Source: Rhodotorula mucilaginosa (lineage: Eukaryota; Basidiomycota; Microbotryomycetes; Sporidiobolales; Sporidiobolaceae). From it: a stretch of DNA of 64,000 nt. The DNA lies in the NCBI GenBank assembly GCA_034406715.1, contig CP137876.1:350001-414000 (forward strand). The letters run 5' to 3'. A program made the translations under genes and the position numbers. Positions 20,506-29,533 of the stretch are shown here, piece after piece. Positions within the stretch are counted from its first letter, which is position 1; every line of letters begins with the position of its first letter. The notes under the pieces are model-generated. The model did no database searches. It was given only the letters and a program-made list of their open reading frames with translations, and was not told the DNA's origin.

Positions 20506-23292
20506 ATGGGCGACGGCGACTCGGATCACGCCGAGGAGCAGGCCGCACACCGACAACTCCACGCGGAGGATGGGGACAACCACGACAACCGAGACGCTGC
20601 CACCGCGACTCTAGATGGGCAGGACCGCGTCATCGACGACGAGCAACACTCAGCAGAGCCGGACGACACTTCCTCCAAGCCGGAACAGGCCAGCGCAGGG
20701 GAGGACACGCCGTCGATGCCCTCCCCACACGTCGCCCTCGCTTCCGCCTCGTCGCTCGTCCTGCCCCTGACCGATCCCATCCTCGCGCTCGACCCGGACG
20801 TCTCGTCCGTAGACGAACTCGTCGCCATGCTCCGCGGCCAGATCACCGACCTCGCAGGGCAAGTGACCAGCCTCAACTCGAAGCTCGTCAAGTCGTACAC
20901 GCAGCGCGGAGAGATCGAAGACGACCTGCACGACACGCAGGAGCAGGAAGCGCTCCTCAAGATGAAGGTCGCAGAACTCGAACGCGAACGAGAACGCTGG
21001 ACAAAGGAGATCGAGGCAGGAGGATGGGTCGAAAAGGTGCGCGCGCGCTCTCCTCCTACGACGACCGGACCTGGCCGACGACCTGTAAGCTCACCGGACT
21101 TCTTGAACATACAGAACCACGTGCAAGGCGAGATGCAACGCCTGATGGCCACCGTGATGGAGGAGACCAAGTCGCGCGAGACGGCCGTGCAGGCTCACAC
21201 CGCTCTCGAAACCGAGATTGAGAACCTCACTTCGAACCTGTTCACCGAAGCCAACAAGATGGTTGCGTTCGAGCGACTCGCACGCGCACGCGCAGAGGAA
21301 AAGACTCGCACGGTCGAAGAAGCCGGGGTCTCGATGCAGGCGCTCCTCGAGGAAGTCCAGGTCGGACTCAAGGACACGGTCCTCAAGCTCGAAGCGAGGG
21401 ACGCGCAGGTCGCGGATCTCAAGCGGCGGTTGGCAGCGCACGGCGAACACGTCGAAGAGGACGAGAACGTGACGGGCGACCGCGCCGGCGAGAACGACCT
21501 CGGAGGGATCGTCTTCTCGGACGGCGAACGCCTCGCGCCGCTCAACACCCGCAACTTGCCCGTCGGCGGGGGTTCCGGATCCGTCTCGCCATCTCCCATG
21601 TCGGCGCCGAGACTGCTCACGTCCGTCTTGCCGTATCAAGAATTCCTGGCTTTCATCAACTACCTCCGCCAGACTCGCATCACGGCGCTCTCGAAACCGC
21701 CCGAGCATTCGTCCTATCCGGCCTTGACCGGTCGCAGCTTTGCCTCGGATCCGATCCCGGCGGTTCAACTCACGCCCGACCAACTCCTCGCCCCGCACCT
21801 GCTCCTCTCGACGCATCTCTCGCAGGCGTTCTTGAAGCGCTGCGTCGAGGAAGACTCGGACCCTGCCCTGCGACTCGACCTCGCACCCGGACTCGGGTTC
21901 CTCTCCCGCCGCAGCGTCGCGACCGCGATCGTCGACGGGTCGCTCGTGATCGAACCGCTGCATTCGAGCAGCGGAGGAGGGGACTTGCCTTCGGACAAGT
22001 GCAGCCTCTGCGGGTGCAGTCTCGAACGCTGGTTGCCCAACTCGGGTATCATGCGCGGAACCAAGCCGACCACGACGGCCGCGCAGAGCGCCGCCGCGTC
22101 CGTCAACTCGACCATGCGCAAAATCAGTTCGTCCTTCTTTTCTCGATCCGCTTCGTCTTCCCACCTCTCTGCCACTTCGCCGGCTTCGACTTCGGCGCCT
22201 CCACTTCCTCCTCGCGCCACCCGCAACCACTCTCGAACCCCGTCCGCATCGGAAGAACCGTTGTCCTTCCTTCCGGCATCGACCGCCGCCGCTCATCACC
22301 CGCACGACGCCTTCCTCCTCACGCACACATTCCGCACATCGGACAAGTCGCAGTCTCAGCGGTACACGGTCTGCCCCTCGTACTGCCTGCCGCGCCTCCG
22401 CGCCGTATGCGAGTTCTGGACCTACGTCCGCGTCCTCCTGCGGGGTTTGCTCCTCGAAGAGAGCTTCCGGTTCGGCCAAGCGGGCTCCAACAACGGATCG
22501 GCCACCCCGACGCCGACGACTCCAGCGAGGACTACTGGCTCGGTTGCGAACGGGCTCGGGATCACCGAGCTCGCGCCGGAAGAGACGGCTGCTGCGCCGA
22601 CTACTGCGTCGGCTGATGAGGGGATCGAGGCGAAGGACTTTGAGGCCGAAGACACGCACGGTCGAGAGCAGCAGCCGGAGAAGGAGGACGAGGAGGAGGA
22701 GAAGGGGGAGGAGGGGGAAGCGGAGGACAAGGCAGAAGGAGAAGGAGAAGGATCGGGCGAGAACGTCGAGCAGCGTGGTAGTGGGTCGTCAGAACAGGGC
22801 GAGACTGGCACAGAGGCGGACGAGAAGAAGGAGGACAAGGAGGAGGGGGGCAACGACACGGCGCCGGGGACTCCTACGCTCGCCACGGACAGCGCTTCCG
22901 TCTCTCGGTCCGGTTCGGTCAAGCCTCCGCGACCTGCGCGGTCGTCCGCGCGCAACTCGCCGAGGCCACCTTCGAACCCGTCACCTCCTGGTTCACCGAG
23001 CGTGGCCACGGACCAAAACCGACCTGTGCTCCCACCGCGGCGACAAACTGGTGAAGGCGCATCATCTTCGGCGGCCGCCCTCCCGCCACCTCCGCCGCGA
23101 CACCCCTCTCACGCTGTCACGGCCGCCGAGTCGCAAGCGGCAGGAGGCGGTGCGGGTTCTGGCTCCGGGTGGGAAGACCGGTGTTGGGGTGAAGTGGTGC
23201 GGCTCAAGGAAGCCGTGTTTTGGACGCGGGTGGCGGCGGTCGCGGCCGACGGGGAAGCTGTTAGCTCGCGCGGCGCCAAGGTGTGGTCCTGA
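20506..23292 (+). CDS. SEC2: Sec2/Rabin-type Rab guanine-nucleotide exchange factor
   Basis: Probable GEF for the exocytic Rab Sec4, acting on secretory vesicles. A single long frame of about 928 residues. Coiled-coil segments begin near residue 105 (MLRGQITDLAGQVTSLNSKL). The Sec2 domain lies at about residues 203-310, with ENLTSNLFTEANKMVAFERL, the signature helix. Further on, LPYQEFLAFINYLRQTRITA, a Cys-rich patch CSLCGCSLERW and YCLPRLRAVCEFWTYVRVLL match the C-terminal conserved module seen in Rabin/GRAB-like proteins. The last 250 residues are Glu/Lys- and Pro-rich low complexity. A possible in-frame 78-nt intron lies at 21037-21114, just before the Sec2 helix. Family call is strong; the start is the first good ATG. 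Confidence 0.88.
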   Translation: MGDGDSDHAEEQAAHRQLHAEDGDNHDNRDAATATLDGQDRVIDDEQHSAEPDDTSSKPEQASAGEDTPSMPSPHVALASASSLVLPLTDPILALDPDVSSVDELVAMLRGQITDLAGQVTSLNSKLVKSYTQRGEIEDDLHDTQEQEALLKMKVAELERERERWTKEIEAGGWVEKVRARSPPTTTGPGRRPVSSPDFLNIQNHVQGEMQRLMATVMEETKSRETAVQAHTALETEIENLTSNLFTEANKMVAFERLARARAEEKTRTVEEAGVSMQALLEEVQVGLKDTVLKLEARDAQVADLKRRLAAHGEHVEEDENVTGDRAGENDLGGIVFSDGERLAPLNTRNLPVGGGSGSVSPSPMSAPRLLTSVLPYQEFLAFINYLRQTRITALSKPPEHSSYPALTGRSFASDPIPAVQLTPDQLLAPHLLLSTHLSQAFLKRCVEEDSDPALRLDLAPGLGFLSRRSVATAIVDGSLVIEPLHSSSGGGDLPSDKCSLCGCSLERWLPNSGIMRGTKPTTTAAQSAAASVNSTMRKISSSFFSRSASSSHLSATSPASTSAPPLPPRATRNHSRTPSASEEPLSFLPASTAAAHHPHDAFLLTHTFRTSDKSQSQRYTVCPSYCLPRLRAVCEFWTYVRVLLRGLLLEESFRFGQAGSNNGSATPTPTTPARTTGSVANGLGITELAPEETAAAPTTASADEGIEAKDFEAEDTHGREQQPEKEDEEEEKGEEGEAEDKAEGEGEGSGENVEQRGSGSSEQGETGTEADEKKEDKEEGGNDTAPGTPTLATDSASVSRSGSVKPPRPARSSARNSPRPPSNPSPPGSPSVATDQNRPVLPPRRQTGEGASSSAAALPPPPPRHPSHAVTAAESQAAGGGAGSGSGWEDRCWGEVVRLKEAVFWTRVAAVAADGEAVSSRGAKVWS

Positions 23293-23730
23293 ACGAATGT
23301 CGGTGATTGTCGCTCGAATCTACGACGATTGCAAATCTACAGCCATAGCCGAGGTCGAGCTCCAGGTCCTGTCAACTTTGAAAGCGGCAACTCAATAAGC
23401 GCGTGCTGAGTTTCGCTAAGCGACCATTACAAAAGCGGCTTCCCCATTTGGAACCGGGTCACGCTTGCCTAATCAAGTCGCCTTGTCAGCCTCGCTTCCG
23501 CGCGTCAGCAAGAAAGTTGGACGATCTTCCCGGCGTTCTCGTCGGAAACGGAGCTCTCTCCCCTCTTCCCTCCACCACAAGACTGTATACCATCATAAAC
23601 ATGTAAGGAACAGGCGACTCTGTTCCGCCGAGCCCATGCTGACTGACCTGGTCTCTTCGCCGCTGTTTTCTTTCGCACCTTGATCCGCCGCCCCGCCATC
23701 TCTTGCCCTGCATCATCCTTCTCTCGCATC
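23293..23730. other. Intergenic region SEC2 - flavodoxin gene
   Basis: About 440 bp. The last 100 bp are pyrimidine-rich, a typical leader for plus-strand genes here. No other gene is supported. Confidence 0.4.
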
Positions 23731-25946
23731 ATGCACAGGCCTGCCAAGATCGCCGTCATCTACGTGAGCTCTGCAAAGATCCTCCATGAATGTCTCCGAG
23801 GGAAGGCGGAGCTGTCTGCTGACCATCCTTGCGCGTCTCGTTTCGGCCCCATCCTCCCAACGTGCAGTACTCGACCTGTGCGTACTCGATACTACATATG
23901 CCGCAACTCAGAAGGAGCAAAACAACTCGATGCTCGCTCCGCGAACGAGACTCGGCGATTACGCGCCGAAAAGACGCAAACTGACGGCGTCCGGCCTTTT
24001 CTTCCAAACTCTTCGCAGACGGCCACGTCCGTACCCTCGCCGAGACCATCGCCGAGGAGGTCAAGGCCTCGGGTGCCGAGGTCACCCTGCTCCAGATCCC
24101 GGAGGTGAGTTGCCTCGAATACTCTCGCTTCGAGATCTCGCCGCCTTGACTGACCAGCTCGCTTGACCCGCTCTCCAGATTCTCTCGGTACGTCTCTCCT
24201 GCGATCGTGAAGGGAAAGGAGATCTCGGCTGATGACGCCTCTGAACGCCTCTACAGGACGAGATCCGCGGCAAGGTGCGTCTTTACAATCCTTTCCGCTG
24301 AATGACGCTCGTTCCTGACGCCCGTCGGTCGCGCAGATGCACGCTGCTCCCCGCGCCGAGTACCCCAACGTTACCGGCGAGATGCTGAAGCAGTTTGACG
24401 GCTTCCTCTTCGGCATCCCCACCCGTTACGGTCAGTCTGCAAGCCGCCGAGCGAGAGAGACGGGAGCCGTTCGCTGACCGTCGTTGACCGTTACAGGCCG
24501 CGCCGCCGCTGCCGTTTCGGCCTTCTTCGTGAGGACATTCCACCGCTTCGGTTGCCTCCAGGTGTCTTGCTCACTCTTACCCCTGCGACTGATAGGACGC
24601 GACTGGCGGTCTCTGGGCTACCGGTGCTCTCGGTGAGAGATCCTTCTTTCCAAACCTCACAAAGGTGTAACGCTTGCTGAGAAAGGACGCATTTTGCAGT
24701 CGGCAAGTTTGCCGGTGTCTTCAGCTCGACTGCCTCGCAGCACGGTGGTCAGGAGACGACTGCTCTCACCACCATCCCCTTCTTCGTCCACCACGGCATC
24801 TCGTTCGTCCCGTGCCCGTACACCGCCCCGGAACTCACCGACAACGTGCGTACCGACACTTCGTTCTCAAAGAGTCAGGATCCAATGAACACACGCTGAC
24901 GCACGACCTCTGTCGCGCAGTCCGAGGTTGTCGGTGGTGGCCCGTACGGTGCCGGCGCCATTGCCGGCGGTGACGGCTCTCGCCAGGTTACGGCCAAGGA
25001 GACCGCGATCGCCAAGCACCAGGCCAAGCACTTCACCAAGATCGTCTCGCAGTTCGTTGCCGGAGCTTCGGCGTAAGTCTCGCGTTTCAAGTCCCGTCCT
25101 CGAGTTCAGCAGGGACGCAGGAGGATCATGGTACAAAGAGGTTACCCCCCGACTGGAGAAACGAACGTGTTGTGACCCGGGGACGGATGGAACTCGAGAA
25201 AAAAGAAAAACCTACACTGGCTGGAGACTAAAAGCTGTGGACTGGGGGGAAGCAAGCCGAAGTAGTTGCAGTTCTGGAAAACGGACCTATTTCCTACTCG
25301 CAACTCTATTCGCTTCGCTTGAAAATCCCCAGTTCCGCAGCGCGGGGCTTACGCGACCCTTGCTTGTCCACGCCCAAGCCTACGACACTCGCAGCCACGC
25401 GTTCCAAAGGACAGTTCAGCAACGCAGTGACCTGCTTGGACGGGAGAGCTGACTTTATATGCTCCTCTCCCTCTCCCTCTATCAAATCTTACAGCCTCGC
25501 CAAGCAGTCTGCTGCAACCACCGCTACTCCGGCCGTCGCTGCGGGCGAGCCGGTCCTCGCCAAGGCGATTCCCACCACGGCCACTACCGCCGCCGCCACC
25601 GGCGCTCAGGAATGTAAGCTCGGTCGAGCGTCCCTTCTCGATGGCACCTTTGTGCTGACCTGACCTGACCTGACCATTGCCAACAGCTGCCCCTTACGCT
25701 GTTGACGCTCCCGCGGCCGCCGAAGTCGCCAAGGAACCGGCGGCGGCGGCAGCTTCGACCGAGACGCCCGCTGCCGCTGCTCCGGCCGCAACTGCTGAGC
25801 CGACTCCGGCATCGAAGGAGGAGTCTGCTGCCGCTGCTGCTGCTGCTGCACCGGCAGCAGCACCGGCGGTCAAGAAGGAGCAGCCGAAGAAGAAGAGCGG
25901 GTTGTTCGCTTCGTGCTGCGGCGGTTCGGCCAAGAACTACGACTAA
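23731..25946 (+). CDS. WrbA/Pst2/Obr1-type flavodoxin-like quinone reductase
   Basis: FMN-dependent NAD(P)H:quinone oxidoreductase family, which protects against quinone stress and is often found at fungal eisosomes. Twelve exons: 23731-23763, 23868-23877, 24019-24104, 24179-24187, 24257-24274, 24337-24430, 24497-24528, 24596-24632, 24700-24845, 24921-25072, 25495-25613, 25687-25946; total 331 residues, all phases consistent. Microexons of 10, 9 and 18 nt are needed to rebuild the FMN-binding YSTYGHVRTLAE and the IPEILSDEIRGKMHA stretch. Other motifs: GIPTRYGRAAAAVSAFF, ATGGLWATGAL, TASQHGGQETT, GPYGAGAIAGGDGSRQ. The C-terminus is an Ala/Pro-rich linker ending KKKSGLFASCCGGSAKNYD; the basic stretch next to CC suggests lipidation (inference). 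Intron 10 is unusually long (422 nt). Confidence 0.93.
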
Positions 25947-26378
25947 AAAGAAGAGACGCCTAGTAGGGGAGGCAGTGCTCTCCGACAAGACCCTGTCGTG
26001 GGCACAATACTCGGTCGAAGGGAACGTTTTTTCTTTGGTTTAGGGAAGGCGGCAAAAGCCTTGGACTAGTCTCGTAATTATTATCTCAGCTCCTGGACTT
26101 GATCTGGAGCAGCTTGCGCATGTAGTGAGATGGTCCAGGCGGGCATGAAACGGTCCCGGCGCCGCTTTCAGCTGGCTGTCTTCGAAAGTCGGATTTGGCC
26201 TTAGTCGGTCGCGCAAGCCCGAAACGCTCACGCAACGAGCGGTTGGTTGGTTGAGGCCCTGGCTGGACTGTTGTACTCGCTTGGGTGTAGCCGCTCTCTT
26301 TCAGTTCTGCCGCGCTCCGAATATCCGGTGAACAGCATTTTTGCGCGCAAGTAGGTAAACTACTCCGCATGTGCACGT
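25947..26378. other. Convergent 3' region flavodoxin / NAC alpha
   Basis: About 430 bp between converging stops. No gene or obvious structure is seen. Confidence 0.4.
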
Positions 26379-27082
26379 CTAGTTGGCGTCGAGGATGGCC
26401 TGGACGATATCGCCGTCCGTAGCCTTGAGCGCCTTGACAGCTGTTTCAGGGGAACCGTGGCGAGGTGAGTCACGGTGGGCACTCGAGAAGGGAACGGCGC
26501 GGGACTGACCTCGTGCCCTCGAGCAGTTGGCCTGGCTCATGACGACGTTGATGTCGTCCTGTTCGAGTCCAGTCTCGTCGACGTCACCCTCGTCCTCGTC
26601 GTCAGCGGCGGCGGCCGACTCCTTCTTCTTGTCGGACGCGTCGCCGAGGCTGGCGGCCTGCTGCTGCTGCTGCTGAGCCTGAGCCTGCTGACTCATCTGA
26701 GCAAAGTTGGGGAAACCGGCCGAGGCATCTTCTGGCTTGGCCTCGCCAAAGACGATGTAGCAGTCCGAGACGGGCCTGCAGTGCGGTGCGCGAGGGCGGG
26801 TGAACCACTGGAGGTGAGTGACCGCGTCTCGTCTCGCTCCAGCTGCGTGACGAGGGAAGCTGCGTGACTCACGACTTGAAGACTTCGGGCTCCTGAATGG
26901 CAACGAGGACCTGTGCGCGCGCGTATGCGAGTAGGAGTGAGCAACGGTGAGGGGTGCGAGGGGGGAGGCTAGGAGGGAGGGGGACTGACGCCCTTGGGCT
27001 TGCGGATGACGACGCGGGTGACGCCGTCGACCTTCTTGAGGCCGAGCTTGCTGAGGGTCTCCTTTGCCTTGTCCGACTTCAT
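26379..27082 (-). CDS. EGD2: Nascent polypeptide-associated complex subunit alpha
   Basis: Ribosome-associated chaperone subunit that dimerises with NAC beta at the tunnel exit. Start MKSDKAKETLSKLGLKKVDG, with VTRVVIRKPKG and a short exon VLVAIQEPEVFK forming the NAC fold, then CYIVFGEAKPEDASAGF. A Gln-rich run (CAG repeats near 26660) links to acidic DDEDEGDVDETGLEQDDIN and the C-terminal UBA domain (VVMSQANCSRA...VKALKATDGDIVQAILDAN). Three or more introns. The N-terminus is short compared with many NAC alpha proteins; the ATG at 27082 follows a CAG-G that resembles an acceptor, so a small upstream exon is possible, although none was found. Confidence 0.92.
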
Positions 27083-27352
27083 CCTGGTGCGTGCGAGTGA
27101 GTGAGTGGGGAGAGCGAGCGAGCGAGCGTGAGCTGCTCCCTTCGCCTTCTCACCCTCGACTTTGCCCCGACTTGACTTGCACGACCTCCGCCCAGGCTGG
27201 ACAGACTCGTACAGCAAAAGCTCGCCGGTGTTGCTGCCCTCTTCGCGCTCTGTCTGCTCGCAGCCGTCCTCGTCGCGGACCAGAAACCGTCACCCCTGCT
27301 GCCACCTCGCTTCCTGCGCTCTGCTGCTGCTGCTGCTCGTCCTCTTCGCAAC
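27083..27352. promoter_or_regulatory. NAC alpha / PPX1 divergent promoter
   Basis: A 270-bp gap between divergent starts. It contains GAGC/GAGT-rich repeats near 27090-27130 and a CTG repeat at about 27320-27337 in the presumed PPX1 leader. Confidence 0.45.
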
Positions 27353-28807
27353 ATGGCGACCCAAGCTTATCTGCAGCAGCTCAGACTCAACAAGCACGAC
27401 TTTCTGAACCAAGTCCAAGCCGGAAGTGACCTCTCCGAATGGGTCGTCAGCGTCGGAAACGAGGCAGGAGGTACCTCTCCTCCTCCTCTTTTCGCCTCAT
27501 ACCACATACGCTGATCCGCTCAGCGAACAGATCTCGACTCTTTGGCCTGTGCACTCGCCGACGCCCACTTTGCGCGCGAAAAAGACGCCGCCGTGAAGAA
27601 CCGGCGCCGTCACATTCCGCTGTTCCTCTCGCGGCGGACCGACCTGCACCTCCGACCCGAGAACCTCCTCGCGCTCGAGACGGCCCAAATCCCCGCTCAA
27701 GACCTTTTGACGATCGACGACTTGCCCGCCGCTCGCCTCTCGAATCTCGGAACCCGATTCAGCCTCGTCGACCACAACGTCCTCCTCGACCAGTTCCGCT
27801 CCCATCCCGAATCGCCCGACGATTCGCCAGATGACGACGCCCGAGTCGTGTCCATCTTGGATCACCACGTCGACGAGCGGAAACACCTCGGGGCTGAACC
27901 GCGCGTCATCGAATTGATCGGGTCGTGCTCTTCCCTCGTCACGAGGCAGTATGTCGGGGCCGGGGAACCCGTGCCGACGCCGTTGGCCGACCTGCTCCTG
28001 TCGGCGATTGCGATCGATACGCGAATGAAGCCGGTCGCGGACGGGGGCAAGGCCGCCGACGTCGATCTGAACGCTGTCGAAACCCTCTTGCCGTTCTCGT
28101 CCTTCTTCGCCACTTCCGCCACCACCGCAGCCGTCGCTTCCTCCTCCGAATCTCCACCAACAAGGAGCGCGGCGGTGGATGCCCTCAAAGCGTACAACTC
28201 GCGGTTGTCGGATGCCAAGGAGGACGTCTCGCACCTGTCGGGCCATGATCTCCTCCGCCGCGATTACAAAGAGTATCACGAGTCCTCGATCCGGTACGGA
28301 CTCTCGACGGTCCCGTTGTCGCTCTCGACTTGGCTCGAGAGGTTCTCTCCCGCTTCCTCGTCGTCGCCGTCTTCGTCTCCGGACGCTAAGCAAGAGCCCG
28401 TGAACGAGTTGCTCGATGAGGTCCGTCTCTGGATGGACGAACGAGACCTCGCTCTCGCGGGCGTCTTGACTTCTTATTCGCACATCAAGAAATCCGGCAC
28501 CGTCGGCGGACGGAGACGCGAGATCCTGATCGTCGCGCGGGGATCGAACGACCAACAGGCAGCCGCTTTCGACTCGGTCTTTGCCGGGTTGGAGAAGGAT
28601 CAGGTACTCGAGCTGGGAGAGTGGAAAGCGATCAGGGACTACTCGATCGATCGAGGGCGAGGGGAGAGGAAGAAAGGGGGAGAAGGAGGGTGGGAACGGT
28701 GGCAAGTGTGGCAGCAGGGGAATGCGCGCGCGACGAGGAAACAAGTCGCGCCGGCTCTCAAGGATCTAGTCCACCAAGCGTTCGGTGGATCGCCCGAACG
28801 CCTTTGA
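27353..28807 (+). CDS. PPX1: Exopolyphosphatase, DHH family (Ppx1/prune type)
   Basis: Hydrolyses terminal phosphates from inorganic polyphosphate. Two exons, 27353-27470 and 27531-28807, encode 464 residues. The splice junction rebuilds the DHH-family motif I, GNEAGDLDSLA. Motif II is FSLVDHNVLL, motif III (the name-giving DHH) is ILDHHVDERK, followed by IELIGSCSSLVTRQY, typical for the C-terminal end of the catalytic domain. The DHHA2-like C-terminal domain contains DYKEYHESSIRYGLSTVPLS. The protein lacks an obvious targeting signal, consistent with a cytosolic enzyme. All metal-binding Asp/His positions visible are intact. Confidence 0.92.
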
Positions 28808-29007
28808 AGAATACCATTTGCATTCTCTGACCGTGGACAGAGAGAGAGAGAAAGATGAGTGGCGAAAAAAGGCATTCCGGAGTCTGTGCGTTCTAGGCAG
28901 TTTCTACTGTACAGCTGCGGGGTATAGTGTCATCTCCTCTTCTTTCGTGGGTCTCCTCCTCCTCCTTCCCGGGTATCTCGTCCCCCATTCGGCAACAACG
29001 GGCCAAG

Positions 29008-29417
29008 CTATTCCTTTGCCTGGACGCCCTCGCCGAGTCCCTCCTTGCCTGTCGCTTTGAACTGCGCCGGTTCGTTCCCTCGGAAGCGTTTCCTGCACGG
29101 GTCGAGGAACAGTAAGTGTCAACGGTCAGGATTGCTTCGTGGCGCTGTGAACTTGACGGACCGCATGTCGAGCTGCGGGAAGAAGGGGTCGGTCAATCAC
29201 ACCTGCAGCGGCGGGAAGGGGGGCCCTCCAGGGGAGTACTCACCATTCCACGCTTGCACTCGAAGAAGCTCTTGCGGAGGAGCTGGCACTCTTCCGGGAG
29301 GTCGTCGTAGTGCTCCTTGAGGCACTCTTGCGGTGACCTCGGCGGGTTGGATTTCAGGACGCAGTCGCTGCGCATGATGCAGTCTGCGAGTGCCTCTCGG
29401 ATCCCTTTGCAGCTCAT
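29008..29417 (-). CDS. PET191: Cytochrome c oxidase assembly protein Pet191/COA5
   Basis: Small twin-CX9C-type protein of the mitochondrial intermembrane space needed for complex IV assembly. Three exons: 29244-29417, an 11-nt exon 29162-29172, and 29008-29092; 89 residues. Sequence starts MSCKGIREALADCIMRSDCV; Cys spacing includes CIMRSDC, ECLKEHYDDLPEEC and FECKRGM. The 11-nt exon gives LDMR, which joins KRFRGNEPAQF, matching the family pattern of a KRG-hydrophobic-DM-x-KRFxGN block. Skipping the microexon would shift the frame. The start lies only 116 bp from the divergent IBA57 start, pairing two mitochondrial assembly genes. Very high confidence in the family. Confidence 0.93.
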
Positions 29418-29533
29418 TCTGGGTCTGGGTCGGCGGGGAGAGTGGTCGGAAGGGGAAGAGCACAGTCGGCTCTCTCTCGGCCGGGAATCTCCACTCGAGG
29501 CTGTGCCTGGTGCTATACTGTGGACAGAGCGCT
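29418..29533. promoter_or_regulatory. Compact PET191/IBA57 bidirectional promoter
   Basis: Only 116 bp separate the two divergent start codons, the shortest divergent gap in the window. Both 5' leaders and core promoters must fit here, so co-regulation is likely (inference). Confidence 0.6.

Noticed and set aside
28927-29115. Short frames on the plus strand opposite PET191
   Set aside because: They are opposite-strand shadows of the PET191 terminal exon and the convergent 3' regions.
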